DNA from: Atribacterota bacterium
Lineage (GTDB): Bacteria; Atribacterota; Phoenicimicrobiia; Phoenicimicrobiales; Phoenicimicrobiaceae
Assembly: GCA_030666935.1 (NCBI GenBank)
Contig: DAOUWX010000045.1
Location: 1-10,360 of the forward strand
DNA: 10,360 bases
Direction of reading: 5' to 3'
A program made the translations under genes and the position numbers. Shown here piece after piece: positions 5,823 through 10,360 of the stretch (position 1 is its first letter; every line of letters begins with the position of its first letter). Under the pieces are notes generated by a model, which made no database searches, was not told where the DNA came from, and saw nothing but the letters and a program-made list of their open reading frames with translations.

Positions 5823-6848
5823 TTGACAGAATGGTGGATCAGAGTCAGTCCTTTTATATTATTTATATGTATATTCATTGCTGCTTTTTTTTCCGGTGCG
5901 GAAACTGCAGTTATCTCTACCAATAAACTGCATCTTAAATATTTAGCCAAGATAGGAAATAAAAAAGCTATAATAGTATATAATTTAATTAAAAAGCCCG
6001 ATAAATTTTTAAGGGTAGTTTTAATTGGAACTAATATAGCAATAATCGTATCTTCTACCGTTTCCTCTGCCCTGGCAATGCATATATGGGGTGACAAGGG
6101 AGTTACTATTTCAATATTGCTTACTACTCTAATAATTTTAGTTTTTTGCGAGGTAATTCCTAAAACTATTGCTCAAAATAATTCACAAAAAATTTCGATT
6201 AAGTCAGCTTACTGTTTAAAAATTTCATCTTATATCCTTTTCCCCTTTGAAGTCTTTTTCAGTTGGGTATCGAACTTTATCATTAGAATCTTTACCGGCA
6301 AGAAGTATGTAACTAAAAATGCTTTTTTCACTAAAAAAGATTTAAAATTAATTTTTGAAGTCGGCGAAAAGGAAGGCGCGCTAGAGAAAAAGGAAAAGGG
6401 TATGATTGAGAGAATTTTAAATCTAAATGATATTTTTGTTAAGGATGTAATGATACCCCAAAAATATATGATAGCTGTTGAAGAGAATACTTGCCTAGAG
6501 GAAGCTGTAGAATTAATGAACAAAGAAGGTCTTTCCAGAATACCGGTTTATAAAAAAAATATAAATAATATCATAGGTTTTATTTACGCCAAAGATTTCC
6601 TTATCGGAGATTTTGAAAAGAAATTAAGTAAAAGTATAAGTTTATTAGGTTTGATACATCCACCTTATCTGGTCTCGGAAAATAAAAGAGTTACTACTCT
6701 TCTGAAAGAATTTCAGATAAAGAAAATTCATATCGCGGTAGTAATTAACAAAGATAAAAAAATATCCGGAGTAGTTACCATAGAAGATTTATTAGAGGAG
6801 ATTTTTGGAGAGATAGAAGATGAATTTGATAGAACCAAAAAATTATGA
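5823..6848 (+). CDS. CNNM/CBS domain protein, HlyC/CorC paralogue lacking the C-terminal domain
   Basis: A 341-residue paralogue of the preceding gene. It has the CNNM/DUF21 membrane domain (about 8-165, with 'AAFFSGAETAVISTNKLHLK' at 20-39 and 'VFCEVIPKTIAQNNS' at 107-121) and two CBS domains (about 206-263, 'MIPQKYM' and 'LSRIPVYKK'; about 282-335, ending 'EEIFGEIEDEFD'). It stops seven residues after the motif, so the CorC_HlyC domain of about 75 residues is missing. The stop is clean, with no downstream in-frame remnant in the 34 nt before the next gene. The TTG start at 5823 follows AGGAGGT at 5807-5813, and the stop TAG of the first gene overlaps that ribosome site; the intergenic gap is 14 nt. 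This suggests translational coupling and perhaps a heteromeric complex, which is inference. Confidence 0.9.
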   Translation: MTEWWIRVSPFILFICIFIAAFFSGAETAVISTNKLHLKYLAKIGNKKAIIVYNLIKKPDKFLRVVLIGTNIAIIVSSTVSSALAMHIWGDKGVTISILLTTLIILVFCEVIPKTIAQNNSQKISIKSAYCLKISSYILFPFEVFFSWVSNFIIRIFTGKKYVTKNAFFTKKDLKLIFEVGEKEGALEKKEKGMIERILNLNDIFVKDVMIPQKYMIAVEENTCLEEAVELMNKEGLSRIPVYKKNINNIIGFIYAKDFLIGDFEKKLSKSISLLGLIHPPYLVSENKRVTTLLKEFQIKKIHIAVVINKDKKISGVVTIEDLLEEIFGEIEDEFDRTKKL

Positions 6849-6881
6849 AATAATTTAAAAATTAAAGAAAGAGGATAAATT

Positions 6882-7817
6882 ATGAAAAAAGAAACATTGA
6901 GCAAATCATTTTTCTACAGGTTTATGTTGTTATTTTTTATCTTATTTATATGTTTTACTATAAATAATAATATTTACGCTAATACTACAAGACCCCTAGC
7001 TATAATGATCGGTAATTCACCTGAAGAAGTAATCCACCAAACTGGTCTGAATAAGGCAGACATAATCTATGAGGCGAATGTAGAGTACCCTTTTACCAGA
7101 TTGATGGCTATATTTAATAATAGTAATGAGGCCATAGTAGGGCCGGTCAGAAGCAGCCGGTATTATTTTTCCAGATTGGCTGTAGAGTGGTCTGCTATCT
7201 TTGCTCACTGTGGAGGGCAAAGCTTAAAGAACGAAAGGATGGTTAATTTAGACCAGATGCTTTATCCTTCCCCTTATTGGCGGGATAAAAATATCGGAGG
7301 GTGGATAAATCTTTTTGCTAAAACCCAAAATATAAGAGAGAAGAGCAGGAAAATGGGTTTTCAGGAAAATGTAAATTTAGATAACCATTTACTCAGTTTA
7401 AGAACACTAAATTTATCTGGAGGGGATATCACCAAAATATCCATTAAATATAACCAAAAATATACCATATCTTATGAGTATAAAGCTAGTACTAATACTT
7501 ATTTAAGGTATATAAATTCTAAGCCCCATCAGGATAGTAAAACTCTTAAACCTATAACTGTTTCCAATATAATAATCCAGTATGTTCCGGTTGGAAAGAT
7601 TATCGGCGATAAAGATGGAAGGTTGGAAGTAGAGGTGATTGGAGAAGGTATAGCCAAGGTGTTTTATGGAGGGAATTATTTTTTATCCAAATGGGTTAAA
7701 AAATCCAAAGACCACCCGACTGTATATTATGATAGACAGGGGAACGTTTTAAACTTAAACCAGGGGAATATATGGATTCATTTGGTGCCAGAGGAAACAA
7801 AGGTGTGGTTTAAATAA
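6882..7817 (+). CDS. Secreted DUF3048 domain protein (YerB-like)
   Basis: A 311-residue exported protein. Residues 1 to about 33 are a signal peptide (Lys-rich start, Phe/Leu/Ile core, 'NIYA' before 'NTTRP'). There is no lipobox Cys, unlike Bacillus YerB, which is a lipoprotein. The N-terminal DUF3048 domain (about 37-160) shows 'RPLAIMIGN', 'GLNKADIIYEANVEYPFTRL', 'IVGPVRSSRYYFSRLAVEW' and 'AHCGGQ'. The C-terminal DUF3048_C domain (about 190-310) shows 'NTYLRYINSKPHQD', 'VSNIIIQYVPV', 'DGRLEVEVIGEGIAKVFYGG' and 'NLNQGNIWIHLVP'. The biochemical function of the family is not established to my knowledge. AGAGGA at 6870-6875 precedes the ATG with a spacing of 6. It is 33 nt after the CNNM/CBS gene and 16 nt before cdd, so it is probably cotranscribed with both. 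Confidence 0.9.
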   Translation: MKKETLSKSFFYRFMLLFFILFICFTINNNIYANTTRPLAIMIGNSPEEVIHQTGLNKADIIYEANVEYPFTRLMAIFNNSNEAIVGPVRSSRYYFSRLAVEWSAIFAHCGGQSLKNERMVNLDQMLYPSPYWRDKNIGGWINLFAKTQNIREKSRKMGFQENVNLDNHLLSLRTLNLSGGDITKISIKYNQKYTISYEYKASTNTYLRYINSKPHQDSKTLKPITVSNIIIQYVPVGKIIGDKDGRLEVEVIGEGIAKVFYGGNYFLSKWVKKSKDHPTVYYDRQGNVLNLNQGNIWIHLVPEETKVWFK

Positions 7818-7833
7818 GGAAGGTGAAAATACT

Positions 7834-8232
7834 GTGAAAAAAGAATATATGAAATTAATTAAAGGAGCAGAAAAAGCCAGAAAAAAGGCCTATACTCCCT
7901 ATTCTAAATTTAAAGTGGGAGCTGCTATTCTCACCGTTGATGGTAAGATATTTACCGGCTGCAATATTGAGAACGCATCTTTTGGTTTGGCCGTATGCGC
8001 AGAAAGAGTGGCTATTTTTAAAGCTATTTCAGAGGGTTCAACTAAATTTGAAGCTATAGCCGTTATTGGTGATACAGATAAACCCTGTTCTCCCTGTGGC
8101 GCCTGCCGACAGGTAATATCAGAATTTGGTGAAGATATCCCTTTGATTATGGCGAATTTAAAGGGAGATATTAAGATTAAAAAAATAAAAAAATTGCTTC
8201 CTGAAGCATTCGGTAAAAACGATCTTTTATAG
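7834..8232 (+). CDS. cdd: Cytidine deaminase (homotetrameric type)
   Basis: A 132-residue short-form cytidine deaminase, normal length for the tetrameric enzymes. It converts cytidine and deoxycytidine to uridine and deoxyuridine in pyrimidine salvage, in the cytosol. The zinc site is explicit: Cys55 with catalytic Glu57 in 'NASFGLAVCAERVAIFKA', and Cys88 and Cys91 in 'SPCGACRQVISEF'. 'YTPYSKFKVGAAI' (20-32) and 'TGCNIENAS' (41-49) are substrate-binding blocks. The C-terminal 'LLPEAFGKNDL' is typical. The GTG start at 7834 follows AAGGAAGGTGA (about 7817-7826); ATG at 7849 is a possible alternative giving a protein five residues shorter. The gene lies within the usual ybeY-cdd-recO neighbourhood, 16 nt after the DUF3048 gene and 18 nt before recO. 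Confidence 0.96.
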   Translation: MKKEYMKLIKGAEKARKKAYTPYSKFKVGAAILTVDGKIFTGCNIENASFGLAVCAERVAIFKAISEGSTKFEAIAVIGDTDKPCSPCGACRQVISEFGEDIPLIMANLKGDIKIKKIKKLLPEAFGKNDLL

Positions 8233-8250
8233 CGGAGATTATCTTATAGT

Positions 8251-8994
8251 ATGTTGTATAAAACAGAAGGTATAGTCTTAAAAAGTATGGAATACGAAGA
8301 AGCTGATAAGATTGTTACTATATTCACCAAAGATTACGGTAAGATAACCGCCATTGCCAAAGGAGTTCGAAAGACAAAAAGTAAATTCGGAAGTAGTTTG
8401 GAAATATTAACTCACTCTGTCTTTTTGTTTTATAAAGGCAGAAATATTGATATTGTCAGTCAGACCGAAATATTAGAATCATTTTTCTCAACGAGTAAAG
8501 AAGTTAATAAATTTGCTTTTGCCGCCAATTGCGTAGAGGTAGTTAACAAATTAACCGAAGAGCGGGAAATAAATATTGGTCTGTTTAATTTACTAAAAGA
8601 AGTTTTATATTATTTGAGGATATCTAATGATCCGAAATTGCTGACATTATCTTTCAAATGGCAAACTATGTCAATTTTAGGATATAGACCCTCTCTTGAT
8701 CATTGTTGTAGATGTAATAAAAGAGTAGAAGACCAAAAAGATATGCATTTTAATATAAAAGAAGGTGGACTGGTATGTAATAATTGTCTGGTTAATGATA
8801 AAGAAGAGTGTGTTAAAGTTTCTATTTATTTTAATAAATTAGTAAGGAAAATACTAATTACACCTTTATCTACCATATCCAGCGCTACCATTCCTGATGA
8901 AAGGATGAAAGAGTTAGAGAAAATAACTGATTTATACATTGCCTATCATTCGGAGAAAACTTTTAAAACAGATAGATTTTTGAAAAATCTCTAA
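8251..8994 (+). CDS. recO: DNA repair protein RecO
   Basis: A 247-residue protein of normal RecO length. RecO anneals ssDNA and, with RecR, loads RecA in the RecF pathway of recombinational repair. The N-terminal OB-fold (about 1-80) has the family opening 'YKTEGIVLKSMEYEEADKIV' and 'GKITAIAKGVRKTKSKFGS'. The helical domain follows and carries a zinc-binding module: Cys152, Cys153, Cys155, Cys176 and Cys179 in 'CCRCNKR' and 'GGLVCNNC'. The ATG at 8251 is in the expected place for the family, but the only Shine-Dalgarno candidate is GGAG at about 8234-8237, 13 nt away and weak. Era GTPase commonly lies between cdd and recO; here only 18 nt separate the two genes. A large inverted repeat starts three nt after the stop. 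Confidence 0.95.
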   Translation: MLYKTEGIVLKSMEYEEADKIVTIFTKDYGKITAIAKGVRKTKSKFGSSLEILTHSVFLFYKGRNIDIVSQTEILESFFSTSKEVNKFAFAANCVEVVNKLTEEREINIGLFNLLKEVLYYLRISNDPKLLTLSFKWQTMSILGYRPSLDHCCRCNKRVEDQKDMHFNIKEGGLVCNNCLVNDKEECVKVSIYFNKLVRKILITPLSTISSATIPDERMKELEKITDLYIAYHSEKTFKTDRFLKNL

Positions 8995-8997
8995 TTA

Positions 8998-9138
8998 GAT
9001 GGTTACCCATTTAATACTAATCGTTAATTTCAAATACAGGTTCTCAGTTGAAAGATGAGAGTTAGTTGATACAGTTAACCAGCCTGATTTTAATTCTTCA
9101 ACCGGGTAATCGGTAAACTGGCTAAATGGCTAACCATC
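8998..9138. repeat. 141-bp imperfect inverted repeat able to fold as a three-way junction
   Basis: GATGGTTACCCATTTA (8998-9013) pairs with TAAATGGCTAACCATC (9123-9138) at 15 of 16 positions. The interior holds two further stems. TCTCA (9042-9046) pairs with TGAGA (9056-9060). CAGTTAACC (9072-9080) pairs with GGTAAACTG (9112-9120) with one mismatch. The shape is an outer stem enclosing two hairpins. It starts three nt after the recO stop. No T-run follows, so it is not a normal terminator, and I see no obvious target-site duplication to mark a MITE. No protein-coding frame of note occurs. It matches no RNA family that I can name. Confidence 0.6.
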
Positions 9139-9161
9139 CTCACGCGATACGAGATAAGTCG

Positions 9162-9190
9162 TTGACAATTAAGGCCGATTTTGATATATT
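9162..9190 (+). promoter_or_regulatory. Near-consensus sigma-70 promoter for glyQS
   Basis: TTGACA (9162-9167) is a perfect -35 and TATATT (9185-9190) matches the -10 at 5 of 6, with the ideal 17-bp spacer. Transcription should begin near 9197, giving a leader of about 96 nt before glyQ. This is the best promoter in the window and it separates glyQS from the recO-containing unit upstream. Confidence 0.75.
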
Positions 9191-9206
9191 AACAAGGAAA
9201 ATGCAG

Positions 9207-9258
9207 TCCCTCTCTCCAACAGGTAATAGGTTTTTAAAAAAACCATACGTGAGAGGGA
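9207..9258 (+). promoter_or_regulatory. Structured 5' leader of glyQ, possible attenuator
   Basis: TCCCTCTC (9207-9214) pairs perfectly with GAGAGGGA (9251-9258). Inside lies GGTTTTT/AAAAACC (9229-9235 with 9238-9244). The outer stem is the most GC-rich structure nearby, starts about 10 nt after the predicted transcript start, and is followed by ATTTTATTTA. It could therefore act as a weak terminator or 5' stabiliser. No T-box sequence (AGGGTGGNACCGCG type) is visible, although glyQS is T-box controlled in many Firmicutes. A 24-codon ORF with an ATG at 9201 and stop at 9273-9275 overlaps it, but its ribosome site would be too close to the ATG. Confidence 0.45.
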
Positions 9259-9292
9259 ATTTTATTTATAATTAAGGGAAAGAGATGCTAAT

Positions 9293-10159
9293 ATGGATTT
9301 TCAAGAGATAATTTTTAATTTACAGAAATTTTGGGGAGAACAAGGTTGTATAATTCAGCAGCCTTATGATACGGAAAAAGGGGCAGGAACGATGAACCCA
9401 ACTACCTTTTTAAGGGTATTAGGCCCCGAACCATGGAAAGTAGCTTATGTTGAACCATCTCGTAGACCTGCCGATGGTCGCTATGGAGAAAATCCTAATA
9501 GAATACAACAGCATTATCAATTCCAGGTTGTATTAAAACCTTCTCCTGAAAATGTGCAGCAGATTTATTTTGAAAGTTTAGAAAGTTTAGGGATATCAAG
9601 AAAAGAGCATGATATAAGATTTATTGAAGGTGATTGGGAAGCCCCTACCCTGGGCGCCTGGGGATTAGGCTGGGAAGTTTGGTTGGATGGGTTAGAAATA
9701 ACACAATTCACCTATTTTCAGCAAGCTGGCGGGCTTGATTTAGATATTATTCCGGCTGAAATAACCTACGGGTTAGATAGATTAGGTATGGTTATTCAGG
9801 ATGTGGATAATGTTTTTGACTTAAAATGGGGCAAAAATATTAGCTATAGAGACATACGTCATCAATCAGAAGTAGAACAATCCAGGTATAACTTTGAAGA
9901 AGCAGACATATCAATGCTATTTAACCTCTTTAATATATATGAAAAGGAAGCCGGAAGATTAATAGAAATAGAGCTGCCTTTACCGGCATATGACTATATA
10001 TTAAAATGCTCCCATACTTTTAATTTATTAGATGCCCGGGGAGCAATTAGTGTTTCAGAAAGGACAGGATATATTTCCCGGGTAAGAAATATTGCCCGAA
10101 TATGTGCAGAAGAATATGTAAAGCAGAGGGAAAAATTGGGTTTTCCCTTAATTAAATAA
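9293..10159 (+). CDS. glyQ: Glycyl-tRNA synthetase alpha subunit
   Basis: A 288-residue protein, full length for the alpha chain of the bacterial alpha2beta2 glycyl-tRNA synthetase. It forms glycyl-adenylate from glycine and ATP, and the beta chain supplies tRNA recognition. Class II features are plain: 'GAGTMNPTTFLRVLGPEPWK' (30-49), motif 2-type 'YVEPSRRPADGRYGENPNR' (52-70), 'DWEAPTLGAWGLGWEVWLDG' (114-133), and motif 3-type 'EITYGLDRLGM' (156-166). The C-terminal helical part has 'LPAYDYILKCSHTFNLLDAR' (230-249). The ATG at 9293 has only a modest ribosome site, GGGAAAGAG (about 9276-9284). A near-consensus promoter and a structured leader lie directly upstream. glyS follows after 28 nt. 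Confidence 0.97.
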   Translation: MDFQEIIFNLQKFWGEQGCIIQQPYDTEKGAGTMNPTTFLRVLGPEPWKVAYVEPSRRPADGRYGENPNRIQQHYQFQVVLKPSPENVQQIYFESLESLGISRKEHDIRFIEGDWEAPTLGAWGLGWEVWLDGLEITQFTYFQQAGGLDLDIIPAEITYGLDRLGMVIQDVDNVFDLKWGKNISYRDIRHQSEVEQSRYNFEEADISMLFNLFNIYEKEAGRLIEIELPLPAYDYILKCSHTFNLLDARGAISVSERTGYISRVRNIARICAEEYVKQREKLGFPLIK

Positions 10160-10187
10160 TAAAAGATCAGGCAGAGGATAAAATTTA

Positions 10188-10360
10188 ATGGAGAATGTAA
10201 TATTAGAAATTGGAACCGAAGAAATACCGGCACAGTATATGGATAATGCCCTAAAAGATTTAAATCGGTTAGCAAAAAAACATTTAGAAGAAGCCAGAAT
10301 AAATTATAAAGAAATAAAGGTTTATGGCACTCCCCGAAGATTAATATTATTCATTTTCCA
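10188..10360 (+). CDS. glyS: Glycyl-tRNA synthetase beta subunit, 5' end only
   Basis: The ORF opens at ATG 10188 and runs off the window after 57 complete codons. The start 'MENVILEIGTEEIPAQYM' and 'VYGTPRRLILF' (about 45-55) are the N-terminal signature of GlyS ('LEIGTEELPA' and 'TPRRL' in the family). The full beta chain is usually near 690 residues, so only about 8% is visible. AGAGGA at 10173-10178 with a spacing of 9 supports this start. It lies 28 nt after glyQ and should be cotranscribed and coupled with it. Confidence 0.95.
   Translation, partial: MENVILEIGTEEIPAQYMDNALKDLNRLAKKHLEEARINYKEIKVYGTPRRLILFIF

Noticed and set aside
8998..9138. MITE or insertion-sequence remnant with 16-bp terminal inverted repeats
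   Set aside because: The ends look like terminal repeats, but I see no target-site duplication and no transposase fragment; kept only as an unassigned inverted repeat.
9140..9160. CGCGATACGAGATAAG tract resembling a short tandem repeat of a GNGATAN unit
   Set aside because: Only two imperfect 7-nt units are present, which is too little to call a repeat array; it may be a decayed remnant but that cannot be supported here.
9201..9275. 24-codon ORF in the glyQ leader as a glycine-sensing leader peptide
   Set aside because: The possible AAGGA site is only 2-3 nt from the ATG, the predicted transcript start is nearly at the ATG, and its two Gly codons are far apart.
1..10360. CRISPR arrays, tRNA or rRNA genes, transposases, phage or toxin-antitoxin genes, defence systems
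   Set aside because: I scanned both strands for spaced direct repeats, tRNA-like folds and relevant protein motifs and saw none.

Overview
The window is an AT-rich bacterial segment (I judge GC at about one third by eye; not computed). Every credible gene lies on the + strand and the coding density is high. The backbone is a housekeeping neighbourhood familiar from Firmicutes and several deep-branching anaerobic phyla: 7TM-HD phosphodiesterase (PgpH-type), ybeY, CorC/HlyC-type proteins, cdd, recO, glyQ, glyS. Separate alpha and beta subunits of glycyl-tRNA synthetase, two TTG starts and one GTG start, and a TAXI-TRAP transporter point to an uncultivated anaerobe. Atribacterota or a Firmicutes-like lineage would fit, but that is an inference from gene order and composition, not from a phylogenetic marker.

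Layout. 1-547: the 3' end of an HD-domain membrane protein overlaps ybeY by about 98 nt. 548-768: an intergenic region with a possible promoter, a short palindrome and a fragment that resembles half of a c-di-GMP riboswitch. 769-4270: a complete TAXI-type TRAP transporter cassette made of a periplasmic receptor, a DUF1850 protein and a fused 4TM/12TM permease. A strong hairpin lies between the receptor gene and the two downstream genes. 4271-4488: a palindrome-rich spacer with a 19-bp perfect inverted repeat whose arms are themselves palindromes, a small terminator-like hairpin and a plausible promoter. 4489-6848: two tandem, translationally coupled CNNM/CBS proteins, the second lacking the usual C-terminal domain. 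6882-8994: a secreted DUF3048 protein, cytidine deaminase and RecO, closely spaced. 8995-9292: a spacer holding a 141-bp imperfect inverted repeat that can fold as a three-way junction, a near-consensus sigma-70 promoter and a structured leader. 9293 to the end: glyQ and the first 57 codons of glyS.

How it works together. The TRAP cassette should import a small, probably carboxylated, solute using an ion gradient; its substrate cannot be read from the sequence. YbeY (16S rRNA maturation), RecO (recombinational repair), Cdd (pyrimidine salvage) and GlyQS (glycyl-tRNA) are core functions. The CNNM/CBS pair is likely involved in divalent cation handling or membrane homeostasis. The transporter looks like a cargo module placed inside the conserved ybeY-corC link. 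The gene for Era, commonly found between cdd and recO, is absent here.

I did not find a convincing wholly new system. The best leads are non-coding: the nested palindrome at 4332-4389, the three-way-junction repeat at 8998-9138, and the glyQS leader, which lacks a recognisable T-box.
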